Source: Phoronis australis (lineage: Eukaryota; Phoronida; Phoronidae). Taken from it: a stretch of DNA of 64,000 bases. The translations under genes were made by a program, and so were the position numbers. The stretch covers positions 798,185 to 862,184 of the forward strand of contig NMRA01000070.1 in the NCBI GenBank assembly GCA_002633005.1, written 5' to 3'. Within the stretch, counting starts at the first letter, position 1, and the number at the start of each line of letters is the position of its first letter. The notes under the pieces are model-generated. The model had not been told where the DNA came from and did no database searches. It worked only from the letters and a program-made list of their open reading frames with translations. Shown in pieces: positions 37,601 through 48,955 of the stretch.

Positions 37601-38226
37601 CCCGTTTGGGTCCGGTTTTGGTTTATCACCAGTTACATTCTTTTATCAAACGGACGGTAGTGCAGTAATCGATAGCATTAGGAAAGCACACAGATGTTTC
37701 TAGGAAGATTTTTCAAATTTTGCCGAGAAAACATGTTTTCCTGTCATCTTTTGCCATTGGGGACTGTTTGCGTCATTTCATACCATCCAAAATATACATA
37801 CTAGTGTTACATTTCAGCAACCAACAGAGAGACGAAAACGATCAACGTCCGACGGATTATCTACGAAAAGAAATAGTGCACAGAGCCCGATCAGGCAAGG
37901 CATTATACAAAGTGCAAATACAAATTCGCGATTCTCTGGAGTACAGAGCCTTTAACATGAGTGAGTACTGGGACGACAGAGAATATCCGTGGCGAGACTT
38001 GATTGAATTTTCGCTTGACAGTGTTGTAACAGACTTCGCGGAATATTCGCAAACTTGTTTCAATCTCGTTCACATGCCGGCATGCCTGAGCTTCCCAGAA
38101 CCCTCCGACGAGCTAGACTTTCGATCACTCGCCCATCTACGCACACAAGTTTATAGGAAGGTGCAAAAGGCCAGAATGCGATCATTTAAAGATGCCAGCA
38201 GTTTTGCTTACTGTCCAGTTGATTGA
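30871..38226 (+). CDS. Stand-alone catalase-related allene oxide synthase-like haem enzyme, 403 residues, six exons
   Basis: Coding exons are 30871-30929, 32474-32579, 33301-33430, 33603-33900, 36763-36972 and 37818-38226. All have GT donors and AG acceptors, their phases (2,0,1,2,2) join perfectly, and they total 1212 bases. The family converts fatty-acid hydroperoxides to allene oxides on a haem held in a reduced catalase fold. The first exons resemble the start of coral cAOS (NGYECF-x3-FGED). Exon 3 carries the distal haem His91 preceded by Thr90 (NVTHPYG), the Thr-His pair that separates coral cAOS from true catalases, which have Val there. Exon 4 has ARHS, DDAA and distal Asn162 in NTG. 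Exon 5 has ALRRGPESF-x4-YYY. Exon 6 has RPTDYLRKE, VQIQI, and Arg376-x3-Tyr380 as the proximal ligand. The length fits the cAOS domain (about 370 residues) and not catalase (about 500). Coral enzymes are fused to a lipoxygenase; here a stop follows and an AATAAA lies 43 bases on, so this one is free-standing. Hydroperoxide lyase activity is an alternative. The family call is firm and the exact reaction uncertain. Confidence 0.9.
30930..32473 (+). other. cAOS intron 1
   Basis: A phase 2 intron; AG from exon 1 plus A from exon 2 makes Arg20. It contains a GAT microsatellite (31623-31686) and, at about 32262-32450, a faint old repeat shared with 22853-22985. The acceptor CGTTCTAG is only weakly pyrimidine-rich, so exon 2's start is the least certain junction of the gene. 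Confidence 0.6.
31623..31686. repeat. GAT trinucleotide microsatellite
   Basis: About 17 near-continuous GAT units with a few interruptions at the left end, inside cAOS intron 1. Read in other frames it gives spurious His or Ile runs. Confidence 0.9.
34029..34382 (+). pseudogene. Unrecognised coding-like segment inside cAOS intron 4, broken by one in-frame TAG
   Basis: A frame of about 117 codons is open except for TAG at 34173-34175. It reads as normal protein on both sides (VWLL-like hydrophobic and acidic segments, then a Glu/Ser-rich part), not as low complexity. Joining cAOS exon 4 to an AG at 34044-34045 would keep the frame (AG plus T gives Ser) and reach the TAG after 42 more codons. 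However, cAOS homology passes straight from exon 4 to exon 5 at 36763, so this segment is not part of the enzyme. It could be a decayed insert, an exon of another gene or a stop-containing alternative exon. A possible donor is GTGGTAAAT near 34353. I do not recognise the product. Confidence 0.35.
36377..36692. repeat. Copy of the sequence at 11-351
   Basis: Aligns to the window's first 350 bases with about 15 percent difference by eye. It ends about 70 bases before cAOS exon 5. Confidence 0.7.
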
Positions 38227-38268
38227 TATATTACAAGCTTCAGGGTAAAAGACTTTTAAAATGTTTAC

Positions 38269-38274
38269 AATAAA
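38269..38274 (+). promoter_or_regulatory. cAOS polyadenylation signal
   Basis: Canonical AATAAA 43 bases after the cAOS stop codon. It supports ending the gene here without a fused lipoxygenase. Confidence 0.6.
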
Positions 38275-40638
38275 GCCTGCTAACAATTTTCCTTGACATT
38301 TTCACACAAGTGTATGTAGACGTTCAGGTGTTTTGTAACAAATTCATATATACATGTAATAATGCGCCGCAAATAATTACTGCACTCCTCATATTTGCGT
38401 AATGTTCACCCATTTGGCATACTATAGGTCATTGCCTGGTGCCCGTCCACAGAATGAGGTCATATTCAGTATTTATTTGACTATGTGTCAAGGACGAAAA
38501 GTTGACCAACTGCCTGGTGTCATATTGAAAATCACGCTTGCAATTTTATATACTAAAAAGCGGGCGGGTGTATCAAACATTTTAGAATATGAGTATGCTC
38601 TCAACACAACACCTTTCAATTCCTATATTATTTGATAGGAATGAAATTGGTTTAAATTTCGTTGAAATTTTAGGGTCTAATTGAGTTTGTTTAATTAAAA
38701 ACTTGAATGCACATAATCTTTTTTTTTCATATGGTGTGTAACTTAAAGATTATGAAAACATTAATCTTAATGGGGGAAAAAGAATAAGTCATACTTTAAC
38801 CTCAAAAGTTTTTAAGGAAATGATGAAATATTCTGAAAAAGGCTAGGTTTCTGTTTTTTTGTTCATTTTGAGATCATTTGTTATGCAAATTTCATTTTTA
38901 GAATTGTTTTAAAATATTTTGGAACAAAAGAAATGTTTTCACTGAACCATAGTATATCTTGAAGTGTTTTGTCATTTTCAAAGTGGTTTGGTGTCGATGC
39001 CATGTTGTTAACCTAATTGTAAAGGACTCTCCATCTTGTTTTAGGGACACACTTAGCTACGTATTCCCAATATAGTTGTCTAAACTTGCAATTTTGTGGC
39101 CCGAAATTTTTGGGTGCTGTTTGCTGAAAAAAAGGTTATTTTTGAGGCCCTAAAAACTAAATAACTCGAGAGCCGCCTAACCGATTCAAAAGATTGAAAA
39201 AGTTGTATATAAACGGCATGTCTAAATCTACCATTTAAGACTATTCAAGCGTTTCTGATTTAGTATTTTCCTTTGCTCTGACAGTTCTATTTTGTAAAAT
39301 ATAGTTTCCAAAGGGTGTTTTTGTATTCCTTTATCTGAAATGTACACAACACTTTTATGTAATGTTGTTATATTTTTTCCTGTTTGTCATTGTAATAATC
39401 AATTCCTCTGTATATTTGTGTTGCCAGATTTAACTTAACAATTGTAAAGTAAGGCAGGGAAATCCCAGATCTCTGTTACTAACTCATTGGAACTGGGAAA
39501 ATACAAAAATGAAAAATTTCTATTTTGTTTGTGCTGTGCAATCCTATACCCGTTGAGAAAACACCTATCAAAACCCGAGTCTTCCCCTTTCATGTTCTGT
39601 GATTTCAAATTTTGTGGTATTTTGTTTCAGTTGGTGGTTTTACTTCACGTTATCATATAACTGTTTTTCATCTCCAGGCAAAAATGTACATGTAACACTT
39701 AAAACTGCATTCCCTTCACTAAGTATAAAGTACAAATACTTAATTTATAAAAAATGTAGGTTATCTCTCCACTACTCAATATTGGAAATGATTCTATTGT
39801 GGCAAGTGAATATTCATGGTTAGTGCGATACTGAAAATTAGCTCAGTTTTTTGTTTAAAAATCCATAGGAGAGTCCCGTAGGGAGAGTTCACTTTAACAA
39901 AATCACGTTCCTTATAAAACACTTGGATCCACAGTACTTTAAAGAAATTCTACATATTTGTGATATTTACAACCTATCCTTTTTATTTAGAGGATATTCA
40001 CACACTGAAAGAGAGAAATAGACATTAGGTCTTAATGAGCATGCCCACTTTCATAATCATAAGTATCACTCGTCAAGAAACTGTGGAGAACACGTCAGTT
40101 CAGTCGATGTGGAGATCACGATGTGCTGCGATTGAAAATATTGGAGTCCCTTTTGATTGCATTCAAGAAGTCTGTTTTGAATGAGCAGCAAACAGGGTCA
40201 TGCTGCACTTGTTTGCGCTACATTCTTGTTACCCCTCCATTTGTCTGTCTTTACAGAATTTCACACCTGCCGCGTATTTTACTAGCTTTTACTCTGTGGT
40301 GGTATGACTGCATCATTTTATTTCCACTTGAGAATGAAACAAGTTTGCTTCGAAATATCATGTCTCTTGGTCAGTTTCTTTTCCAATCTTCTGTTGAGTG
40401 TCAAATTTTGTTCCGAGAATACAAACGGAATGGAATAAAGATTAACAGCAATAAGTGTGGTGTATTGAACCAATTTTGCATAATCACAACTATGTTCAGA
40501 AGTTGCCTTATGTTACTGCAGACTGCCATGTTATGTTATTCTGACTTACGCGAACGAATACGTGTGTTTCCCGCCTTGTAAATAGACTTCCGTGTAGTTC
40601 CTGCCCCAGATGTCGCTTCCTCTGACTGTTTATTCTCG
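38275..40638. other. AT-rich intergenic stretch between convergent genes
   Basis: A 152-codon frame at 40123-40581 (+) is the longest, but it matches no known family, has no Kozak-like start and lies in AT-rich DNA. It is Leu/Cys/Phe-rich with scattered hydrophobic stretches. I treat it as unproven. I see no other feature. Confidence 0.35.
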
Positions 40639-41944
40639 TGTCGCTTTTTCGAATGTCATTCCACAAAAGTTTATGGTATAGAAACGTCCAATGTACATAC
40701 AGTTATTCAACGGAATTTTGGTTGGGCTCGGGGCGATATCGGTACTTGTGTTTCTTGATATAAACTAGTTCATTTGCATTCATTAGTAAAGTTTTCCCGT
40801 GTTATGTCATGTGGATTTAACGTTTTGAACGCTTGCTATTAATGTATGCCCTTTGCCAGCCGTTATTTTGCTGGGCGTTGTCCGGAGAATTGAATTGTTC
40901 TATACATGGTATAGCATTATGTAATGTGTAAATTTGAACATACTAGTTTTTTGTTACATTTCACTGAGTTTACCTACTACTACTACTACATATACTGCTG
41001 AAAATGAAAGAGTAAAGCCCTAGAGCCTGTTTTGTTTTGCTCCAACACCTTATAATGTACTTTTGGCCTACAATAATAGTGGCAGCTAGTTTTTGACACT
41101 CAGGTTTTGCAAATGGTATGTCAATGTCAATTAGCCTTTGGGTCCTTCACCCTGGAACAAAGCTGTGTGGACTAAGCAAATATTTATTGTTAACCATTGT
41201 TACACATACGTATTTGTTGGTTAATACTTGTGCTTATGATTATGAGTTGATTCGTACGGTACTGAATTTAAACAAACTTGCAGCAAAAAATCAGCTGATG
41301 CGACTGTATGTGTAAACACGGGAAAATCACTGAAGACGTTTCTGGCGTTAATAACTCATACATGTCTGAATTATCTTGTGACTGTGTTAAATGAAATGAC
41401 AGAAAACAATATACGCATTTATTTTTACCAGTCTTAAAAACTTCAAAAAATTAAGTAATTCGACTCACCACTCAACCAAATCTTGAAACGAGAGAACGGC
41501 CGCACCCTAAACTGAAACCGGAAGTTTTCTATCCCGTCTGTGCAGCGCCCTCTAATCGTTGGTGGTTATGTCTCTTGGTCCGTATCGCACTCTAAATTAG
41601 CAATTTCAAAGGCGTGAAATTAGGTGACACGGAGTTTCAGTGTCGGAGTTACAATATGTTTTTACAAGAAACAATTCGACTAAGCTGAAAGGCGTGTATG
41701 CTCCATCTAATACCAAAAATTTAGACCAATTATGTAGTTTCCAGTGTTGTTGCAAAGTTGATCAATTTGAAAATTTAAGATTAATGAACGCGTGCCTAAA
41801 CCTACACATGTCGATGCATTTGCAGCTCTACATCTAGGATATACCGATGTGACCAAACTTCGAACCGTCATCACAAAAATAGGCCTACTTCACTTACCAG
41901 GTGAACAAAACAAACACAGTGACGCTGGTATCAAGATATATTTG
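40639..41944. repeat. Direct duplication, copy 1 (1306 bases; partner 41946-43251)
   Basis: Repeated at the same length after a one-base gap at 41945. I count scattered substitutions of roughly 1-2 percent (for example GGGCTCGGGG versus GGGCTTGGGG). It contains a short TAC microsatellite. It has the form expected of two alleles assembled in series. Confidence 0.92.
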
Positions 41945-41945
41945 N

Positions 41946-43251
41946 TGTCGCTTTTTCGAATGTCATTCCACAAAAGTTTATGGTAAAGAAACGTCTAATG
42001 TACATACAGTTATTCAACGGAATTTTGGTTGGGCTTGGGGCGATATCGGTACTTGTGTTTCTTGATATAAACTAGTTCATTTGCATTCATTAGTGAAGTT
42101 TTCCCGTGTTATGTCATGTGGATTTAACGTTTTGAACGCTTGCTATTAATATATGCCCTTTGGCAGCCGTTATTTTGCTGGGCGTTGTCCGGAGAATTGA
42201 ATTGTTATATACATGGTATAGCATCATGTAATGTGAAAGTTTGAACATACTAGTTTTTTGTTACATTTCACTGAGTTTACCTACTACTACTACTACATAT
42301 ACTGCTGAAAATGAAAGAGTAAAGCCCTTGAGCCTGTTTTGTTTTGCTCCAACACCTTATAATGAACTTTTGGCCTACAATAATATTGGCAGCAAGTTTT
42401 TGACACTCAGGTTTTGCAAATGGTATGTCAATGTCAATTAGCCTTTGGGTCCTTCACCCTGGAACAAAGCTGTGTGGACTAAGAAAATATTTATTGTTAA
42501 CCATTGTTACACATACGTATTTGTTGGTTAATACTTGTGCTTATGATTATGAGTTGATTCCTACGGTACTGAATTTAAACAAACTTGCAGCAAAAAATCA
42601 GCTGATGCGACTGTATGTGTAAACACGGGAAAATCACTGAAGACGTTTCTGGCGTTAATAACTCATACATGTCTGAATTATCTTGTGACTGTGTTAAATG
42701 AAATGACAGAAAACAATATACGCACTTATTTTTACCAGTCTTAAAAACTTCAAAAAATTAAGTAATTCGACTCACCACTCAACCAAATCTTGAAACGAGA
42801 GAACGGCCGCACCCTAAACTGAAACCGGAAGTTTTCTATCCCGTCTGTGCAGCACCCTCTAATCGTTGGTGGTTATGTCTCTTGGTCCGTATCGCACTCT
42901 AAATTAGCAATTTCAAAGGCGTGAAATTAGGTGACACGGAGTTTCAGTGTCGGAGTTACAATATGTTTTTACAAGAAACAATTCGACTAAGCTGAAAGGC
43001 GTGTATGCTCCATCTAATACCAAAAATTTAGACCAATTATGTAGTTTCCAGTGTTGTTGCAAAGTTGATCAATTTGAAAATTTAAGATTAATGAACGCGT
43101 GCCTAAACCTACACATGTCGATGCATTTGCAGCTCTACATCTAGGATATACCGATGTGACCAAACTTCGAACCGTCATCACAAAAATAGGCCTACTTCAC
43201 TTACCAGGTGAACAAAACAAACACAGTGACGCTGGTATCAAGATATATTTG
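41946..43251. repeat. Direct duplication, copy 2
   Basis: Matches 40639-41944 over 1306 bases and ends 31 bases before the stop codon of the Rolling stone-like gene, so this DNA would be that gene's 3' flank or UTR. A minus-strand AATAAA occurs in each copy (near 41180 and 42487). Confidence 0.92.
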
Positions 43252-43281
43252 ATTCACAAGTGCATCCAACAAGAAACAATC

Positions 43282-46200
43282 TCATAAATGTGTTTCAATT
43301 GATACCGCATCCGTTGTTTCAACGACTATTTTGCTGCGGCAGCAACATTGGCGAAGAAAAACTCTCATCTTGTAAAGTCCGAAGTTGACTAGATGTACCA
43401 GAGGTACCGCTACCAATACCAGTACTACGACGTAAACGGCTGTCCAGCTGGGGGCGGCGATCCAATCTAGCACACCATTGTAAATGTATGGTTTGTCGCG
43501 TGAATTCGTGCCTAAAAATGTTATCGTGTTGTACAGTATAACGGTAGCAATGGCTAAACAATGACACTTAGCCCTAGCGGAGGGGCGGTGCGATCTCTTA
43601 ATTCTTAGCTAATTCTTTAAACATTAGATTTTGCATGGAATAAAGCTTACAATATACCGTTCCATAGACCTATTGTATTCATTTTTAATTATAGTTATAG
43701 GGATGCCGTGCAGAATACAAAAAAAAAACAATTAAACTTTACAGGTGACACATCTTCAGCCTCAGTCCTGAGCATTTAAGTCGCCTATATACCAATAAAT
43801 ACCCAAAGGGATACACACAATATGTACTATTCCTGTGACATTCTAGTGCCCTAGTTAAAAACCTCGCAAGAGCTTCCGTGTAATCTAGAAACAACCCTAG
43901 AAGCGAGCATTCACGTGGGAACTTCGTAAAACGGTTGTTAAATTATTGTATCTGGCGCAAACGAAAATAAAATGCATTTCGTCATCAATTACTTTTTGGT
44001 TAAATACTTTACAAGATCTTAATGAACTAAACACGGTGACTTGCGATGATAAATCTTGGCTCATTGAATGGAAACAATGAATTCTGTCCTATCCCATAAT
44101 TCAACATTCTCACCGATCAACCACTATAATGGCCGCTACCTAAATCAGTTCCGTCAGTCAGGTGTCACGGTTGGCTCGACTTGTGGTTTTTGTAAACGGC
44201 AGTTTTCAAAGAAATTTGGAATGTGCGAAGTTCACTGTTCTTTCAAAAGGAAGATGGATTATAATACAATTCCGCTCTGTTACGTTCACGTTTCCTTCAC
44301 AAAAGTCCGCAATGCCAAATTAAAAAAACCTGTCATTAAAACCGCCAGTTCCAAAAAACAAGACTCTTTCGTCTGTTTCCGCTTCCACCAAAAGAAACTC
44401 TCGAAGACTTCTTTCGTTTTCAATCGGCATAGAAGTAAAAACTTGGTGAGTGGGTTAAATGTTGAAACCTTTTCCCAAATCACGACATCAACTTTACGAT
44501 AGAGGTAATATTGATAAAATGATAAGACATTTGTCTGGAAATTTTTGCCATTTCCGCATTCACTGCAGATTTCTTTCATAAAGCGACTTTTCTGTGTTCC
44601 TTAGCACCTGGTGGTGTATTTTGGTTGATGTATACCTTGTACACGGAAAGTTTGTTTTATACACAACGCGTGTTCATAGCAGCTGTGACGCAATACTAAA
44701 ACAAAAGTGCGAGGACCATAAATATACGAAGTTGTACTTACCCCCAACATAGGTGTAGATAATACTGAATACAAGATAGATGATGCAAAATACAACACTG
44801 TGAAAGAAGTGATAAACCCTGATCGGTATCGCAGTCACAAATGCGTCAGTGAAAACGTACAGTATCGTTATCCCATGCGTGTGCACGTCCACAACGTCAA
44901 GGGGAACTGTAAAAGCAAGTACTAATAGTCAGACTTTCAGGTTTTCTGAAACAGTAACAGATTAATAATCTTGTTGTAGGACTAAATTTCACGCACATGT
45001 ATTCTGTTAAATGTGTTGCTACTAATCGAAGTCATAACATTTCCTTTAAAAATGCTCACAGTTATTAAAAAAAGGTTTTGAGAGGAAAAGTACAAGTTCA
45101 TGTAGATACCGTTGGTACATCCATGATGTTTTAAAAGTTTTGCCAATATGTTTAGAACCGTTCTAAGCGTGTCGGCAAGATTTTAGAAAATCTTCGCAGG
45201 ACTGATTTTCAGAAAATCTCGACAAGACTTTCAAAACGATGCTGGCAAGACTTTTGAAATTCTAGGGGAAGTTCTTAGAAATCTAGGCATGATTTGTAAA
45301 AAATCTTGGTGAGGTTTAGGGATAATTTGGACAAGGTTGAGAAACGTTGACATGATTTTCAAAAACACTGACAAGACTTTATTGAAGTACTTATAATCGT
45401 CTTGAAGTGATTTTTCGGCATTTTTGCATTCCATACAATGATGGTTGTATACAGGGTGCCTCAAAAACATACTCGTACAACCTACCTTGCTCTAAAAGTA
45501 CGATGCATAATGTATGTGCGTGATCCGTCGCGTCTCTGTATGCACGCGGGCGGCTAACAAACGACACTTTGGAGGACGAACATTTATCGCGTAACGCTAC
45601 TGAAAACTCAATGAATCAAAAAAATTCGAACACAAACTTCTTGCCGAGTCAATTGGTTGAATGGATTAATTATTTTTGCTCACCTCTTTTCTAATTCAGT
45701 AAACAATGCAGTTCCTGTCATTTGCAGTGTGAGTACATTTTCGAGACACACTGTACATAGGTGACAAACTCTATCTTATAGTGAACTTCAAATTCAGCCA
45801 ATTGTCCCACTGAAACTCACTGTGCAGCGTGTTCCACGGAGTTCAGTGTAATGCATACCATGAATTCTTACCCGTTTTATTCGGAAATAGCAGCACCCAG
45901 TAAGCCAAGCCCACAACCAAGGCGAGAACAAATGCCATATTATGAAACACCCAACTCATCTTGAGGTACCAAGGCATCATCACCATCACCTCGTCACCTA
46001 ATATAAAGAGCATTTCCAGAACTTAATTGCATAAACAAAGAACTTTTAAAATTGCATCATAACGAGTAGTTTGACTTCGTGGGCTCGCCGGGGACTCGAA
46101 CGAGCCCCCCCCCCTCCATTTGGCGAAGTGGGCAAAAAGGTCCGCCTCAGAGAAACAAAAACTCCGAGAAAATGAGACAGAAGTCCACAGGCATTCGGCG

Positions 46201-47872
46201 CGAATGCACAATTCATAGGTCTGAGCGTAGTACCCTATTTTTTATTTTCTTTGGTCCCCGTTTCTTTTTTTCAGTAAAATTCCACTTACTGAAATATTCG
46301 AGCCCCTTATATCTTAGACTTGGATCGCACATGAACGGGCAGAAGTCATTGAGTGTAAACTTATTAAAATTCTGTACCTGATGCGTTCCTTCGTCTCCAC
46401 GTATAGACAGCGACAGTGGCAGCCTTGATGATGACAAGTATCGTTATCACGAGGTACTGCCAATTTGTGAGGTAGATGAACCATTTTACCCTGTTCTCTT
46501 CCCCCGAATACCAACCACCGGGTAAAGCTCCGCTCAACACGCACCACGTGACCGTGTAGAGCATCCAGACGATACAGTAAAACATGTAAACGAACGGATG
46601 CCAATTCCACTGTAAAGAAATAAACACACTTCATGGTAACATAAGGGTTGTATTCGTGCCCCAGGAAAATCTGTTGACCAGGCTGCACCGTTTAAGCCTA
46701 ATGGGCATCATCATTGAAACTCAAAGTCGCACTCACACGCTGGGAAGTGACCGTGAAATTATTATGAAATTGTTTTTAAATACCTCCTTGGTCATAAAGT
46801 GGTCATTCCTGCGGTTTCGAAGGACTGTCAGTAATCATTAACAGAAGATCATCCAGTTCAACATCACCAACGAATGCCAATGAGTAAAGCACACAAACGA
46901 TGTCAAATCACAAATCTGCATACGAAACCACTGGATATTCCTTTCATGTAGCACCCCCCCCCCCTTTCGATGAAGTGATGATCGTTATACGCACGATACA
47001 CCAGAGTATACTCGTTCCATATCAATGCACGACCGGCCTCGGACAATATAGAATTTCTTTCCCTTCGTCCACGTGACCTTGTGCTCGCGAGGTTTATGAG
47101 TTCTAGAGTGTCTGTTTGGTCAGATCACGAAAAGTGGCATCTGACGTACGGGCAGGACTAAAGTGATACTCCATGGCCAATGTCATGACATCAAGAGTTT
47201 TTGTACCGCGGGAGGTACACATCGGGAATTACTGTACCGCGATTCAGTTGACCAGAAGATAGAAGTACATAGATCAGTAGCAGTGTGTTAATATCGGAAT
47301 GGTTTTCAGAAACAAATGAGAGTATTTGCCAGGCAAACCTACAAAGAACAAACGCGTGTTCACAAAATAAAATGCGTTGTAAAGTGGAATTCTGCAAACT
47401 AAATTTAATAACTTACGGAAACAAGAGTAGGTGGATCGTTTACACTTTTAGTACACTTGTAGCAGTTGCTGTATATGTATATTTATTTACAATGCTATAA
47501 TTGCATTCGGAACCTCGGGTATTTCTGCCTAAATAACCCCTTGGGTGCCGAACGTTTTCTGCGCAGGTGTGAACTTCAATCCTACTGCCCATCATTATCC
47601 AGTTTGAAAGTTCTTGAAGTAACTTGCCGTATGACTGAACTCTGCACATGCGCAAATGATGGGAGGCTATGAAAATACCCGAAAGTACCAAAAGCTAATG
47701 TCGGTGTGCTACTAGATTCGCACAGGCAATGAAAATAGTAACAGGAGTATAAACATTCATGTGGATTATCTATAATTACCTGGCAGACAACGAACAGTTC
47801 CGGAGCCTCATGATTCAGTCCGAAGTTTGAAGGTTTAAACTCACGTTTGAAGGCTTCTTTACAGCCTCCCAT
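43282..47872 (-). CDS. Rolling stone-like multipass membrane protein, 281 residues, five exons
   Basis: Exons in transcript order are 47872-47780, 46609-46378, 45997-45872, 44906-44742 and 43511-43282. All have GT-AG junctions, phases 0,1,1,1 join cleanly, and the total is 846 bases. The family is named after Drosophila Rolling stone, a plasma-membrane protein needed for myoblast fusion; family lengths near 280 fit. Family-like features are WNWHPFVY at the start of exon 2, the KWFIYLTNWQY block (residues 73-83), PWYLKMSWVFHN (117-128), VHTHG (158-162), and the PYIYNGVLDW then PLVHLVNFGLYKMR end. Membrane segments are at about 37-57, 75-99, 124-146, 163-181, 183-203 and 228-250. The tail has a CCCRSK cluster (possible palmitoylation) and is charged. 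The start at 47872 is the second Met of its frame; an upstream Met at 47911 would add 13 residues. The gene converges on cAOS. Its role in this animal is unknown. Confidence 0.88.
44907..45871 (-). other. Intron 3 of the Rolling stone-like gene with a degenerate minisatellite
   Basis: About 45170-45380 repeats a degenerate unit of roughly 25-35 bases (variants of GACAAGACTTT..AAAATCT) six to eight times. I see no coding role. Confidence 0.5.
45170..45380. repeat. Degenerate tandem repeat
   Basis: Imperfect repetition of a GGCAAGACTTTTGAAA-like unit, visible as recurring AAGA(C/T)TTT and AAATCT words. It is intronic. Confidence 0.5.
46610..47779 (-). other. Intron 1 of the Rolling stone-like gene
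   Basis: A 1.2-kb phase 0 intron. Overlapping short frames on both strands have no support. A C homopolymer lies near 46952-46963. Confidence 0.6.
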
Positions 47873-48242
47873 CCTCCTGTGAAACATAAGTAGAACTTGC
47901 GTGATCTTCATTTAAGGCCAACGACATGATTGGTTCTGCTCTTTACCCCAACTCATTCTGAGACCTGCGCTGACTAAAATAGATAACTCCCAACCGCATC
48001 AGTTTTAGAACACTGATGACGTAACCCCAAGCTAAGCCACTGTCGGTTGCATTCGTTGTGTTTTGTACTAACTTTATTTTCAAAACGGCAGATATGTACT
48101 TTCAAGTCTGGGGACATTATTTTAAGTCACGCTTGCTATTGCGTCCCAACTGCTGCTATATCGTATCTTAGAAGCGACTCCGTCCTCGCACGGTTACATT
48201 GTTCGAAATGACGTATAAATATAAATTATTTCATGGCGAAAT
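47873..48242. other. 5' flank of the Rolling stone-like gene
   Basis: Non-coding. This presumably contains the minus-strand promoter; no firm element was identified. Confidence 0.3.
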
Positions 48243-48330
48243 CGTTATTCCCCCGTTAGCTAGAGCCCTCGTGGATTTTGTAGAATAATTCTCCAAAATC
48301 CACGAGGGCTCTAGATAGCGGGGGATAACG
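48243..48330. mobile_element. Near-perfect 38-base inverted repeat hairpin
   Basis: Arms 48243-48280 and 48294-48330 are inverted complements with about two mismatches and one single-base indel, separated by a 13-base spacer. The arms contain TAGAGCCCTCGTGGATTTTG and its complement. It is probably a fold-back miniature transposon. An RNA hairpin is possible, but the arms are longer than an animal pre-miRNA stem. I found no clear target duplication. Confidence 0.6.
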
Positions 48331-48892
48331 ACTGAGAACATGTAATAATCTATTTCTACCACATACTGAACGAGAAACATTGCAACGAATCGATCTACCT
48401 TTCTCGCCTCGGCTTTGTAACTACTTTTTACATGTATGTCAGAGGCCCGGGGTCGGAGGTCGTGACCGTTTAAGAAAAGCCGAGCTATTTTTGTCAAATA
48501 ATGCTTATACTCAAAACCAATTGAAAATTTAAACAAAATAAAAATAAAGTGAATCTATAAATTAAGGTTTAGCAACTATTATAGCTTACTACACATTTTA
48601 TCACGCTAAGCTTCGACCGGGAAAATATCGTCTGCTAAAGTAGGTTACCACTAGTAGCTGACTACATGTATAATGCTCAAGTCAAAGGATCCCGACGATA
48701 TGATACCCGCATTTAGATTGGAGATCGGTGATTTACAAGTGAGAGTGCACGAGAGAAAAATTTCACTGAATTAAAATATCGTTTTTATGGAAATTATTCG
48801 TCTTATTTTTCACAGCGTATAAATGTCGGTGCAATGCCCTTTAATGAACATGCGATTATTGCGCGTGCTTTTTCACGTTCGATGACGTCAGA

Positions 48893-48955
48893 CGCTCAGT
48901 GGTGTAGTGGTAAAGTCGGGGACTGGAAACTTTGAGGCCTCGGTTTCCCGCCAAA
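48893..48955 (+). repeat. tRNA-derived SINE head or decayed tRNA
   Basis: It contains an A-box-like TGTAGTGGTAAAG and a degraded B-box-like GGTTTCCCGCC at roughly tRNA spacing. It shares GTAGTGGTAAAG with the tRNA-like unit at 54208-54280. The T-arm consensus is lost, so it is not a working tRNA. Confidence 0.4.

Noticed and set aside
30871-38226. Ordinary catalase as the identity of the haem gene
   Set aside because: About 100 residues too short, Thr (not Val) before the distal His, and closer resemblance to coral allene oxide synthase throughout exons 2-6.
40123-40581. 152-codon + strand frame
   Set aside because: AT-rich, Leu/Phe/Cys-biased, poor start context and no recognised domain; kept only as a comment on the intergenic stretch.
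41118-43287. Pairs of identical 65-codon frames
   Set aside because: They are identical because of the 1306-base duplication; repetition there is not evidence of a gene family.
44068-44502. 144-codon + strand frame
   Set aside because: It lies inside an intron of the well-supported minus-strand Rolling stone-like gene, has no family match and overlaps an antisense frame of similar quality.
46085-46115. GACTCGAAC resembling a tRNA T arm
   Set aside because: No A box or cloverleaf could be drawn around it; it is beside a C homopolymer.
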